A stretch of 64,000 nucleotides of DNA from Marimonas arenosa (GTDB lineage: Bacteria; Pseudomonadota; Alphaproteobacteria; Rhodobacterales; Rhodobacteraceae). Below, in pieces: positions 45,672 to 55,174 of this stretch. Location of the stretch: NCBI RefSeq assembly GCF_030848945.1, contig NZ_JANHAX010000002.1, forward strand, positions 1 to 64,000, read 5' to 3'. The notes below the pieces were generated by a model. It was not told the DNA's origin and made no database searches. It saw only the letters and a program-made list of their open reading frames with translations. The number at the start of each line of letters is the position of its first letter. The stretch's first letter is position 1. The translations under genes were made by a program, and so were the position numbers.

Positions 45672-46787
45672 TCAACCGTTGTCCTCACCCAATTTCGGAC
45701 TCGGCCGTTCGAGCGCCAGTTCGGCATCGGAGAAGACAAAGGGGGATCGGACCCCGGGCACGCCCTGCGGATCGATGCGCAGGCCACGGGCCTGGACCTG
45801 CGGATCGGCGAAGACTTCCGACATGTCGTTGATCGGGCCGGCGGGAATGCCGTGATCTTCGCAGGCGGCGAGCAGATCGGACTTGGTCCATTTGCGGGTT
45901 TCGGCCATCAGCAAGTCGATCATCTCGGGACGGTTTTGCACTCGGTCGGCGTTCTTGAGGAACTTGGGATCCTCGGCCATCCAGTCGAGATCCAGAAGCT
46001 TGCAGAGCCGCTGATACTGGGCGTCGTTGCCGGTGGCGATGATGATGAAGCCGTCGGAACAGTCGAAAACCTGATAGGGCGTCAGGTTGGGGTGATAGTT
46101 GCCGGTGCGCCCCGGCGGGGTGCCGGTGGCGAGGTAGTTGAGCGACTGATTGGCCATCGCCGCGACAGCGCAGTCCAGAAGCGCCATATCGACATGCTGG
46201 CCCTTGCCGGTGACCGAGCGCTGGTGCAGCGCCGCAAGGATGCCGGCAACGGAATAGAGCCCGGTAAAGAGGTCGGTAATGGCGACGCCGGCGCGCTGGG
46301 GCTGGCCATCGGGATCGCCGGTGATCGACATGAAACCCGACATGCCCTGGATGATATAGTCATAGCCGGCGCGGTGGGCGTAAGGCCCGGTCTGGCCGAA
46401 ACCTGTGATCGAGCAGTAGATGAGCCGCGGATTGAGCTTCTTCACACTGTCGTAGTCGAGACCGAATTTCCCGAGGCCGCCGACCTTGAAGTTCTCGATA
46501 AGGATGTCGGCTTCGGCGATCAGCGCTTTGAGGCGGTCGAGATCGGCGGGATTGCGGAAATCGACGGTGATCGAGGACTTGCCGCGGTTGCAGGAATGGA
46601 AATAGGCGGCGGTCTTGTCGTCGTCGCGGGTGATGAAGGGTGGGCCCCACTGGCGCGTGTCGTCGCCCTGGGGCGCCTCGACCTTGATCACCTCGGCGCC
46701 GAGGTCCGAAAGGGCCTGGCCGGCCCAGGGGCCGGCCAGGATGCGGGCAAGTTCGACGACCTTGAGGCCGGCAAGCGGCGCTGTCAT
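45672..46787 (-). CDS. CaiB/BaiF-type CoA-transferase
   Basis: A 371-residue class III CoA-transferase. The N-terminus LAGLKVVELARILAGPWAGQ, the GADVIKVE-like block LGAEVIKVEAP and the catalytic-region ENFKVGGLGKFGLDYD are typical; the family uses an aspartate to form acyl-anhydride intermediates. Acyl groups cannot be predicted. It overlaps the upstream DsbA-like gene by 4 bases, although the two functions seem unrelated. Confidence 0.92.
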   Translation of the reverse strand: MTAPLAGLKVVELARILAGPWAGQALSDLGAEVIKVEAPQGDDTRQWGPPFITRDDDKTAAYFHSCNRGKSSITVDFRNPADLDRLKALIAEADILIENFKVGGLGKFGLDYDSVKKLNPRLIYCSITGFGQTGPYAHRAGYDYIIQGMSGFMSITGDPDGQPQRAGVAITDLFTGLYSVAGILAALHQRSVTGKGQHVDMALLDCAVAAMANQSLNYLATGTPPGRTGNYHPNLTPYQVFDCSDGFIIIATGNDAQYQRLCKLLDLDWMAEDPKFLKNADRVQNRPEMIDLLMAETRKWTKSDLLAACEDHGIPAGPINDMSEVFADPQVQARGLRIDPQGVPGVRSPFVFSDAELALERPSPKLGEDNG

Positions 46788-47410
46788 GGTGCGCCCAGTT
46801 TGTCGTCGATGATGACCTTGAGGTCTTCATAGGACTGGTTGCCATAGACCGTATCGTCGATGACGAGGGCGGGGGTGCCTTCGATCTTGTGCACTTCCAT
46901 ATTGGCCTGGAACCAGTCAACGAGCGCCTTGGCCTTGTCAGCGTCTTCCATGCAGGCGTTGATACGGTCTTCCTCGAGCCCGGCGACCTTGCCGAGCTTG
47001 CGCAGGTTGTCCGCCAGCGTGACCGGATCGCGCGAGTTCAACCATTCCCCCTGCTTTTCGAAGATCAGGCCGGCGACGCCGAAGTAGCGATCAGGTTCGC
47101 AGCGGGCGAGCATGCCGGCCCAGAGGCCGACGCGGTCGAAATAAACGTCGCGCAGGATGAAACGGACCTTGCCGGTGTCGACGTAGTCGGCCTTCAGTTT
47201 CTTGAACTGGTCGGCATGGAAATTGGCGCAATGGCTGCAGGTGAATGAGGCGTATTCGATCAGCGTGACCGGGGCGTCTTCGGCGCCGAGGGTCATTTCG
47301 ATGACCGCGTTTTCGTCTGTGGCGGCCTCGGAGTGGCTTTCGGACGTTGCCGGCAAAGCCCAGGCGAGGGCTGCAACTGCGGCGAAGACCACGGTGCGGA
47401 TTTGGATCAT
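46784..47410 (-). CDS. DsbA-family thiol:disulfide oxidoreductase
   Basis: A 208-residue secreted thioredoxin-fold protein (signal peptide ending ALPATS). The redox motif is C58-S-H-C61 in FTCSHCANFH and the cis-Pro loop is EGTPALVIDD. The CSHC dipeptide and two helical insertion segments place it with the periplasmic DsbA/BdbD-like oxidases of alphaproteobacteria. It overlaps the DciA-like gene by 4 bases. Confidence 0.92.
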   Translation of the reverse strand: MIQIRTVVFAAVAALAWALPATSESHSEAATDENAVIEMTLGAEDAPVTLIEYASFTCSHCANFHADQFKKLKADYVDTGKVRFILRDVYFDRVGLWAGMLARCEPDRYFGVAGLIFEKQGEWLNSRDPVTLADNLRKLGKVAGLEEDRINACMEDADKAKALVDWFQANMEVHKIEGTPALVIDDTVYGNQSYEDLKVIIDDKLGAP

Positions 47411-47949
47411 TTTACGGGTCCTTTCTGGGGCCCTTTCAGGCGTTTCGATCTGGATAGGACGTTTTCGCCCAAGTGTTCAAGCGCGGAGCGGAGGCCGTGG
47501 TCGGCCACGTCGCGCGCCGCCTCGTTGGCAGCGCGTCGCACAGCGGGATCTGGATCCGTGGGTGCGGGCGATGGCGGGCGGTGTTCGAAGCTGACCTGGC
47601 CCTCGGCAAAGCCGGTGGCATGGGTTTGCGTCACGCGAATGCGGGCGATGGCGTTGTAGCCATAGGTGGCGTTGACGCGCTCGCGCAGAACCTCCTTCTG
47701 CATTTCCAGCATCGGTGCGTTGGCGCCGGTGGTCAGCAGGGTGAGCGTGGCGCCGAAACCTTCGCGGCCATACGACACCTCGACCGGGCGGGCGATGGCG
47801 GCGATGTTTTCGCCGGCAATTTCGGGCCAGTGGGTGAGCAACCGGGTGACGGCAAACCCGCGCGTTTCGCCGGCCTTGCGGATCTGGCCGGAGAGGATCT
47901 TGGCGGCGCGGGTGAAACCGCGGCCTTTGCCGGGGGCGCGTGGAGGCAT
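47407..47949 (-). CDS. DUF721 / DciA-family protein
   Basis: A 180-residue basic protein with the DUF721 block TRLLTHWPEIAGENIAAIARPV and KEVLRERVNATYGYNAIARIRV. DciA proteins load the replicative helicase DnaB in bacteria without DnaC. The C-terminal part is disordered, Pro/Asp/Lys-rich. It is divergent from mutY, a common neighbour in Rhodobacterales. Function is inferred from the family. Confidence 0.82.
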   Translation of the reverse strand: MPPRAPGKGRGFTRAAKILSGQIRKAGETRGFAVTRLLTHWPEIAGENIAAIARPVEVSYGREGFGATLTLLTTGANAPMLEMQKEVLRERVNATYGYNAIARIRVTQTHATGFAEGQVSFEHRPPSPAPTDPDPAVRRAANEAARDVADHGLRSALEHLGENVLSRSKRLKGPQKGPVK

Positions 47950-48028
47950 CGTCTCTCCCTTGGTTTCAGGTCAACTTAATGGCATGAGACCGGGGCGAAC
48001 AGGGGTTTCTATGCGCAGGAGATGAAAG

Positions 48029-49066
48029 TTGCGTGAGCGGGCGGCCGACCTTCTGGAGTGGTACGACAGGCATGCGCGGCAATTGCCGTGGCGGATGCCG
48101 CCGGGGTGTGGGGCGCGGCCCGATCCCTATCGCGTCTGGTTGAGCGAGGTGATGTTGCAGCAGACCACGGTGGCCGCCGTGACGAGCTATTTCGAAAGGT
48201 TCACGACGCTGTGGCCGACCGTTGAGGCGCTGGCGGCGGCGCGCGACGAAGAGGTAATGGGGGAATGGGCCGGGCTGGGATACTATGCTCGCGCCCGTAA
48301 CTTGCTGAAATGCGCCCGAACGGTGGCGGAGAAGGGCGCGTTTCCGCGGAATCGCGCCGAGTTAGAGACGCTTCCGGGGATTGGGCCTTACACCAGCGCC
48401 GCGATCGCCGCGATTGCCTTCGATGCGTCGGAGGTGGTGGTCGACGGCAATGTCGAGCGGGTGATGGCGCGGATGTTCGCGGTGGAAGACCCGCTGCCCG
48501 GCGGCAAGCGGGTTCTGCGGGAAAAGGCCGCGCTGCTGACGCCGGAAGCACGGCCCGGGGATTATGCCCAGGCGGTAATGGATCTGGGCGCGACGGTGTG
48601 CACGCCAAAAAACCCGGCCTGCGGGATTTGCCCATGGATGGGATATTGCCAAGGGCGCAAGGCGGGGATCGCGGCGGACTTGCCGAAAACAGAGCCTAAA
48701 AAGGCGAAACCGGTCCGTTTCGGAGTTTCCTATGTCGGGCGGCGGGCAGACGGGGCGTGGCTGTTGGAGCGGCGGCCGGCGCGCGGGTTGCTGGGCGGTA
48801 TGCTGGGCTGGCCAGGAGCCGAGTGGGGCGACGTGGCGCGGGAGGCGCCGCCGGTGGCGGCGGCGTGGCGCGAGGTCGGGGGCGAGGCGCGGCACACGTT
48901 CACGCATTTTCATCTGCGGCTGGACGTCAGGGTGGCCGATCTGCCGATGGAGGCGGTGCCGGCGGTCGGCGACTTCGTGCCGCGCGAGGCGTTTCGACCC
49001 TCCGACCTGCCGACGGTGATGCGCAAGGTGTTTGACCTTGCTCATGACACGTTTGACAATATCTGA
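48029..49066 (+). CDS. mutY: A/G-specific adenine glycosylase, TTG start
   Basis: Removes adenine mispaired with 8-oxoguanine. In the 345-residue protein the catalytic Glu40 lies in SEVMLQQT, the HhH is LPGIGPYTS and Asp139 is in VVVDGNVERV. The [4Fe-4S] cysteines are 191, 198, 201 and 207. A C-terminal NUDIX-like domain (about 230-345) reads the 8-oxoG. No ATG fits; the TTG at 48029 follows AGGAGA by 6 bases and gives the conserved start region. Confidence 0.94.
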   Translation: MRERAADLLEWYDRHARQLPWRMPPGCGARPDPYRVWLSEVMLQQTTVAAVTSYFERFTTLWPTVEALAAARDEEVMGEWAGLGYYARARNLLKCARTVAEKGAFPRNRAELETLPGIGPYTSAAIAAIAFDASEVVVDGNVERVMARMFAVEDPLPGGKRVLREKAALLTPEARPGDYAQAVMDLGATVCTPKNPACGICPWMGYCQGRKAGIAADLPKTEPKKAKPVRFGVSYVGRRADGAWLLERRPARGLLGGMLGWPGAEWGDVAREAPPVAAAWREVGGEARHTFTHFHLRLDVRVADLPMEAVPAVGDFVPREAFRPSDLPTVMRKVFDLAHDTFDNI

Positions 49067-49114
49067 CGTACATGCGCCCGCGATGCGGGCCTCATTGTCC
49101 CGGAGTTACCTGAC

Positions 49115-50254
49115 ATGATTTCCGCCGAAGACGTCGCCCGCCCGCAGAACGCTCTGCCGTTCTGGATGTCGCTTCTACTGATCCCGCTGGCGTGGATCGG
49201 GGCCCTGTATGGGGGCTGGACAGTGATTCTGCTGCCGATAGCGACCTGGTTTCTGTTCTCGGCACTCGATGCCGTGCTGGGGTTGAACCTGGAGAACGCC
49301 GATCTGGAGACCGGCGAGGATCAGCTCAGGTGGTATACTGTGATCACAAAAGCCTGGGTGCCGCTGCAATTCGGCACACTGTATGCAATGATCTGGTATG
49401 TCACCGGCCCGGGAGACGCGCATCTGAACGCGTTGGAAACGATCGTGCTGTTCTTCGGTGTGGGTGTGATCACAGGTACGGTGGGAATCAACTATTCGCA
49501 CGAGTTGATGCACCAGAAGAACAACTTGGAACGTTGGCTCGGGGATATCCTGCTGGCGATGGTGCTGTATTCTCATTTCCGCAGCGAACACCTTCTGGTG
49601 CATCACCGCTATGTCGGCACGCCACGGGATCCGGTGACGGCGCGCTACAACGAAGGCTTCCACCGGTTCTATCCGCGGGTGCTGATCGGATCGCTGAAAT
49701 CGAGCTTCCGCGCCGAGAAGGAGAAACTGGCAAAGGTGGGCAAGCCCTGGACCGACGCGGCCAATCCGTTTTGGCGTTACTGGGGCTTGCAGGCTCTGAT
49801 GCTGGCTTTGGCGTTTCTCGTCGGCGGTTGGGAAGGGGTGCTCCTGTTCATCTGGCAGGCCGGTGTCGCGGTTTGGCAGCTCGAGATCGTCAACTACGTC
49901 GAGCACTACGCCCTGACCCGGAAGCATCTGGGTGAAGGCAAGTACGAGCATGTGAAGCCGCATCACAGCTGGAATGCGGCGCACAAGGCTTCGAACTGGC
50001 TGTTGATTAACCTGCAGCGGCATTCCGACCACCACTACAAGCCAGACCGGCGGTTCCCGCTGCTGCAGAACTATACCGAGGCCTACGCGCCGCAGCTGCC
50101 CTACGGCTATCCGGTCATGACCATGGCGGCGATGGTGCCGCCGCTCTGGCGCAAGGTCATGAACCCGCGAGTCAGGAAATGGCGCGAGATGTACTATCCC
50201 GAGATTACCGACTGGTCGGCCTACAACAAGGCGGCCAACCCGATGCCGCGGTAA
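49115..50254 (+). CDS. alkB: Alkane 1-monooxygenase (AlkB)
   Basis: Membrane di-iron hydroxylase that converts medium-chain n-alkanes to 1-alkanols. The 379 residues contain the eight-histidine set: HELMH (His129, His133), HLLVHH (159-164), NYVEHYAL (264) and QRHSDHH (303-307), with about six hydrophobic helices. A rubredoxin and reductase are needed for activity, and none is encoded nearby. Related membrane hydroxylases could act on other aliphatic chains. Confidence 0.92.
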   Translation: MISAEDVARPQNALPFWMSLLLIPLAWIGALYGGWTVILLPIATWFLFSALDAVLGLNLENADLETGEDQLRWYTVITKAWVPLQFGTLYAMIWYVTGPGDAHLNALETIVLFFGVGVITGTVGINYSHELMHQKNNLERWLGDILLAMVLYSHFRSEHLLVHHRYVGTPRDPVTARYNEGFHRFYPRVLIGSLKSSFRAEKEKLAKVGKPWTDAANPFWRYWGLQALMLALAFLVGGWEGVLLFIWQAGVAVWQLEIVNYVEHYALTRKHLGEGKYEHVKPHHSWNAAHKASNWLLINLQRHSDHHYKPDRRFPLLQNYTEAYAPQLPYGYPVMTMAAMVPPLWRKVMNPRVRKWREMYYPEITDWSAYNKAANPMPR

Positions 50255-50373
50255 CGCTCGTCGGCGCTGTCGGGCCGCCTTGCTGTATTGGGCGGCCGTG
50301 CCGCAGGGTAAGGCCGCAGTAGCTATGCTAGGGTGAGTCGCACAGCCGGAATGATCAACCTGGAGGGGGTGCG

Positions 50374-50796
50374 ATGCCGCTAGAACCGCAACAGATCGAC
50401 CTGATCCGCGAAAGTTTCGATGTTCTGAAGAAGAATCCCAATCGACGGTCGGTGGAGTTTTATCAGGCGTTCTTTGCTCGCGCCCCCGAGGTCAAGGGGA
50501 TGTTCCGCGAAGACCTGGAAGGCCAGGGTATGCGATTTCTGACCACCTTGTCGCTGATCGTCGGGCATCTGGACCGGCCGGAAGCGATAGATTCGCGGCT
50601 GGAGGAGCTTGGCCACACCCACAGGGCCATGGGCGTGACGCCCGAGCAGTTCGGCCCGATGGGCGAGGCGTTGATTGAGGTGCTGGAAAACGCGCTGGGC
50701 GAGGGGTTCACCGCGGAGGCGCGCAAGGCATGGGAGGCCGGATTCGCCGAGATTTCACAGTTCGTTATCGCGAAAGGCGGGATTGGCGCGGATTGA
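50374..50796 (+). CDS. Single-domain globin
   Basis: A 140-residue protein resembling the haem domain of flavohaemoglobins. The proximal haem ligand is His83 in HTHRAMGVTPEQF, which aligns with the F8 His of the family. There is no reductase domain. The ribosome site is GGAGGGGG. It might bind O2 or NO; adjacency to alkB (oxygen-consuming) and a cytochrome c gene suggests a role in oxygen or redox handling, as an inference. Confidence 0.85.
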   Translation: MPLEPQQIDLIRESFDVLKKNPNRRSVEFYQAFFARAPEVKGMFREDLEGQGMRFLTTLSLIVGHLDRPEAIDSRLEELGHTHRAMGVTPEQFGPMGEALIEVLENALGEGFTAEARKAWEAGFAEISQFVIAKGGIGAD

Positions 50797-50975
50797 AACG
50801 AAAGCCGGGTTGCACCGTTGGCATTGCGGAAAGACCCCTGGCGTTGCCATCCTTCTGTCATCGCCGGGCACCTCGGCCAAGGGTTTGGATTGCGCCGGCG
50901 CGCACAACCGCGTAGCGGAACTGGCCGGGGTTTTTTGCCGGGACGATCAGTTCCAATTGAAAACTGAAATCGCCA

Positions 50976-50993
50976 TGCTAAGGTAGCTTAGCA
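50976..50993. promoter_or_regulatory. Inverted repeat in the cytochrome c promoter
   Basis: TGCTAAG-GTAG-CTTAGCA has two perfect 7-base arms 25 bases upstream of the ATG. A TTGAAA (50957-50962) lies 16 bases before TAAGGT, so the palindrome overlaps the likely -10. It could be an operator. Confidence 0.45.
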
Positions 50994-51018
50994 ATTCGAG
51001 AAATCAGGGGGAGTACGT

Positions 51019-51420
51019 ATGAAAAACGCGTTGATTGGAGCCGGACTTGCGGTTGCCGCCATGACCGGTAGTGCCGCGGCCGAAGAGGTCTTGGGAAAAC
51101 AGGAATACATGGTTGCCTGTGCAATCTGTCATGGTGAAAGCGGTAAGGGCAACGGGCCGTTTGCACCCGTTCTGAATATCGAGACACCAAGCCTGACGAA
51201 CCTGGCCGCTAAGAACGATGGGACGTTTCCGTTTCTGGAGACTCTGATGATCATCGACGGGCGTACCGGCGTACGCGGTCACGATGGTGGTTCAATGCCG
51301 ATCTGGGGCGACCGCTATTCGAAATCGGCGACCGAACTTGCCGGTGTCTATGGCAGCGAAGCAATCGTCCGTGGCCGGCTGCTGTCGCTGGTGTACTACC
51401 TCGAATCGATCCAGGAGTAA
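51019..51420 (+). CDS. Secreted class I cytochrome c
   Basis: A 133-residue protein with a signal peptide (cleavage near SAAAEE). The haem motif is C34-A-I-C-H38 and the probable distal ligand Met93 lies in GGSMPIWGDR. It is a small single-haem periplasmic electron carrier resembling thiosulfate- or alcohol-oxidation-type cytochromes. An own promoter and terminator frame it, so it is monocistronic. The physiological partner is unknown. Confidence 0.92.
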   Translation: MKNALIGAGLAVAAMTGSAAAEEVLGKQEYMVACAICHGESGKGNGPFAPVLNIETPSLTNLAAKNDGTFPFLETLMIIDGRTGVRGHDGGSMPIWGDRYSKSATELAGVYGSEAIVRGRLLSLVYYLESIQE

Positions 51421-51433
51421 CTGGTTGTGATTT

Positions 51434-51461
51434 GACGCCGGCATAAGGTGTCGGCGTCTTT
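51434..51461 (+). terminator. Terminator of the cytochrome c gene
   Basis: A 7-bp stem GACGCCG/CGGCGTC (51434-51440 with 51452-51458) is followed by TTT, 14 bases after the stop codon. The T-run is short. Confidence 0.55.
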
Positions 51462-51552
51462 CGAGACCCGGAGGACGGTGATCCATCCCGTGGAGACGTA
51501 CGGGTCGTTGAGTCATCACGTTCTCCGCCACGAGAGGAAAATTCGAGCGTTG

Positions 51553-51581
51553 AAAAAATGCCCCGCCTGGAAAGGCGGGGC
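51553..51581 (-). terminator. Intrinsic terminator of ccrM
   Basis: On the minus strand a GC-rich stem (GCCCCGCC with GGCGGGGC) is followed by six T residues after ATT. It lies 58 bases downstream of the ccrM stop codon. Confidence 0.85.
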
Positions 51582-51638
51582 AGTTGAGTGCCATGTGTCA
51601 GGCCACAGGCACCGGCGGTGTTCTGATACGAGGTAGGC

Positions 51639-52778
<1,140 letters not shown>

Positions 52779-52809
52779 TCAGTTGTTGAAGGCAGGATGA
52801 GTCATCACC

Positions 52810-52837
52810 GATTCGCCGTCAAATTCTTTTTTGAATC
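52810..52837. promoter_or_regulatory. Pair of GANTC sites upstream of ccrM
   Basis: GATTC (52810-52814) and GAATC (52833-52837) stand 18 bases apart in the 90-base space between ccrM and rnhB. Caulobacter ccrM is controlled through GANTC sites in its leader, so a similar feedback is possible here. Confidence 0.45.
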
Positions 52838-53468
52838 AGTCACTTACATTTTTCTGTTGCCACAAGATATTGTGGACGGGCTTGAACGAGCGTCTATGGT
52901 GTGGGGTTGGCCCGAGATTTCGTAGCGCCGCCATGTGGTTTTTCGATCCGTATCCGGCGTTGGTTTCCCAGCCGTAGCCGGGGTACTGTTGCGCAAGGGT
53001 CAGCATGCCACGATCTCGCCAAGTTTTCGCCACAATTGAGGCCGCTGCAATCGACTGAGACCTGCCGTCGCCCTTGACGATAGCTTCGGCCGAAACGGTC
53101 AGATCGCGGGGCAGAATATTGCCGTCGATCAGGCAGTGATCGGGTGGCGGGGCAAGCCCGGCGATGGCGCGGGTCATGGCGAGGTGAGCGGCGCGCAGGA
53201 TGTTGAGGCTGTCGATCTCCTCGACCGTGGCCTCGGCGATTGAGACCTGCGCCGTGGCGCAAATCTCGTCATAAAGCGCTTCGCGGCGTTTGGCAGAGAG
53301 TTTCTTGGAATCGTTAAGCCCGGCCGGGATGTGCCGCGGGTCGAGAATGACGGCGGCAGCGGTGACCGGTCCGGCGAGCGGGCCACGGCCGACCTCGTCG
53401 ATGCCGGCGACGCGAAGATACCCGCGCGCCATGGCGGCGCGTTCGAACGAAAAATCAGGGGCCGTCAT
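52836..53468 (-). CDS. rnhB: Ribonuclease HII
   Basis: Cleaves RNA in RNA-DNA hybrids, including single ribonucleotides. The 210-residue protein has the acidic pair Asp24-Glu25 in [14 protein letters not shown], Asp in CLIDGN, and the SIVAKTWRD block. It precedes ccrM on the same strand, a conserved pairing in Rhodobacterales. Confidence 0.95.
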   Translation of the reverse strand: MTAPDFSFERAAMARGYLRVAGIDEVGRGPLAGPVTAAAVILDPRHIPAGLNDSKKLSAKRREALYDEICATAQVSIAEATVEEIDSLNILRAAHLAMTRAIAGLAPPPDHCLIDGNILPRDLTVSAEAIVKGDGRSQSIAAASIVAKTWRDRGMLTLAQQYPGYGWETNAGYGSKNHMAALRNLGPTPHHRRSFKPVHNILWQQKNVSD

Positions 53469-53498
53469 GGCATCGGGTCCGGGTTTGCTGCCCGAAAG

Positions 53499-54731
53499 TC
53501 ATTCGGACGGCCTGTCGAGCAGAGCGGCTTCGAGCCGGGCGATCCGCGCGTCCTGCTGGGCGATGTAGATATGCGCATGCTCAAGCTCGTTGAGGAGCTT
53601 GCCGTATTGTTCGCTCATGTTGACCCGCGCGCCGGGCTGCGTCGGGCCGACGCCCGGCAGGTGGCCCAGAGCGAACATCTGCGCGGCATGTTCGGAAATC
53701 GACGGCAGGTCGAAGTCGTCGGCGAACACCGCATCGCAGCCGGTGGAACAGGTCGGCCCACCGGTGATGATCTGGCCGGCGATCTCTAGGTTGCCGGTGC
53801 CGGCGTAAAGGGTGAGATACTTGGTCTTGGCCGAGCTGGCGGTGCCGACGGCGCCCTGTTTCAGGATGAAGTTGGTGCCGGCGCCGAACGACCATTCGCC
53901 GCCGGTATCGGTGTTGCCCATCACGATCTCGGGGCGGCCGTTGTTCTGCAGGTTCATCAGGGTGCGCGGGACGGTGGTGGTGCTGGTTTCCTGCACCAGG
54001 AATTGGGCGGTGCCGTCGTTGCGGCGCAGGTGAACCGCGGCCGCGGGGCTGGCGGTGCCGAACCCGATTTCGTTGCCAATCATCATGAGCGCGTTCGACG
54101 GCACGTTAGTGTAAATGGTGAACGGCGACGTGCCTTGTGTCCAGTCATAGATCTGGAAGTAGGGAGTGGTTGCGGTGATTTCCCAGGTTTGCGGGCTATA
54201 ACCGCCCGAGCCGTCCTGCTCGAGCCGCAGAGTTGGCGTGTCGCCGCTGACCACATGCAGTTCGCGGGCCGGGGATTGCGTTCCCATGCCGACATTTCCG
54301 ATGGCGTTGACATAGAGCGCGTTGGACGACGCGCCGCCTGTGATGGTGAAGGGGATCGTGCCCGCCGTGTCATCCTCGATCGAGAAGCGGTTGATGCCGC
54401 CGCTTGAGATCAAGGACTTGTCATTGACGATCAGGCGCCAGTCATGGTCGGGATAGTCCGCGTTGGACGTATCGTCGAACAGGACGTCGAGTGTGCCGGC
54501 GTTCTTCAATTTCAACAAATCGTAACTCAGAAAGGTTTCGTACTGGTCGCAGTCATGTCCGATGCAGACCTGCCCGTCGAGAACCGTATCGTCGTTGACG
54601 AAGAGGTCGGCAATGGAGGTGTCGCTGTCGCCGATGGTGACCCCGTCGGCAAAATGATCGAGCGCCAGGACGGATGTGGTAGAAAGGCCGAATGCAAGGC
54701 CGCTGAGAAGGATGGAAAAAACACGTTTCAT
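53499..54731 (-). CDS. Secreted tail-fibre-like protein with GMGTxSP repeats
   Basis: A 410-residue protein with a signal peptide (about 1-23). It carries motifs such as GNVGMGTQSPARELHV and the GFGTASPAAAVHL repeat that are typical of phage tail fibre and intramolecular-chaperone (S74-type) stalks. A C-terminal coiled coil (about 370-405: LLNELEHAHIYIAQQDARIA) could trimerise it. No catalytic residues are evident. Two cysteine pairs occur (CIGHDC, CSTGC). It lies 30 bases upstream of rnhB without other phage genes. The ATG at 54731 follows AGGAG. Confidence 0.72.
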   Translation of the reverse strand: MKRVFSILLSGLAFGLSTTSVLALDHFADGVTIGDSDTSIADLFVNDDTVLDGQVCIGHDCDQYETFLSYDLLKLKNAGTLDVLFDDTSNADYPDHDWRLIVNDKSLISSGGINRFSIEDDTAGTIPFTITGGASSNALYVNAIGNVGMGTQSPARELHVVSGDTPTLRLEQDGSGGYSPQTWEITATTPYFQIYDWTQGTSPFTIYTNVPSNALMMIGNEIGFGTASPAAAVHLRRNDGTAQFLVQETSTTTVPRTLMNLQNNGRPEIVMGNTDTGGEWSFGAGTNFILKQGAVGTASSAKTKYLTLYAGTGNLEIAGQIITGGPTCSTGCDAVFADDFDLPSISEHAAQMFALGHLPGVGPTQPGARVNMSEQYGKLLNELEHAHIYIAQQDARIARLEAALLDRPSE

Positions 54732-55069
54732 TGCGGGATTCTCCTTTGGTGGGCGACATGAACACCGTCCAGCCGCGAGCGGACGGGCTGTGCAACCGGA
54801 AAGCTGCGTGGGCGATTTCCTTGTTCGCCTCGGCGATCTTTGTGCAAACGAAACCGCACGCGGCCAAAAGCAAAACTTACACCAAACAAAACCTGTCGAT
54901 TCCTCTTCGGATACACTGTTTCTGCACAAGGAAAGGTCGGATCAGACCTTTCTCTCACACACCCGCAGGATACCTCTTGGAGAGTTTTCTTGTCCAAGAC
55001 CCAGGTCAAAATTGAAAAAAATTCCATTGACGACCCGGCAAGGCTGTATGGCGCCGTTGGGCGGGGACG
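54732..55069. other. Gap with an inverted repeat and no supported gene
   Basis: No convincing gene. A GAAAGGTC-GGATCA-GACCTTTC inverted repeat (8-base arms, 54931-54952) stands in the region from which the tail-fibre-like gene is transcribed; without a T-run it may be an operator. The AT-richer stretch 54866-54930 may hold its promoter. A short frame from the TTG at 54990 (LSKTQVKIEKNSIDDP) is not like any protein I know. Confidence 0.45.
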
Positions 55070-55106
55070 AAAAAGTGCACCCCCGCCATGGGGCTGGCGG
55101 GGGTGC
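55070..55106 (-). terminator. Intrinsic terminator of the His-rich protein gene
   Basis: An 11-bp perfect stem (GCACCCCCGCC, 55077-55087, with 55096-55106) is followed on the minus strand by CT and five T residues. It lies 68 bases past the stop codon. Confidence 0.85.
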
Positions 55107-55174
55107 GGCTGCTCGAGACAGGTGCGCCCGGGCGATGGACAGCGAACGGAAAGACCCGGGCGCGCCGCCTCGCC

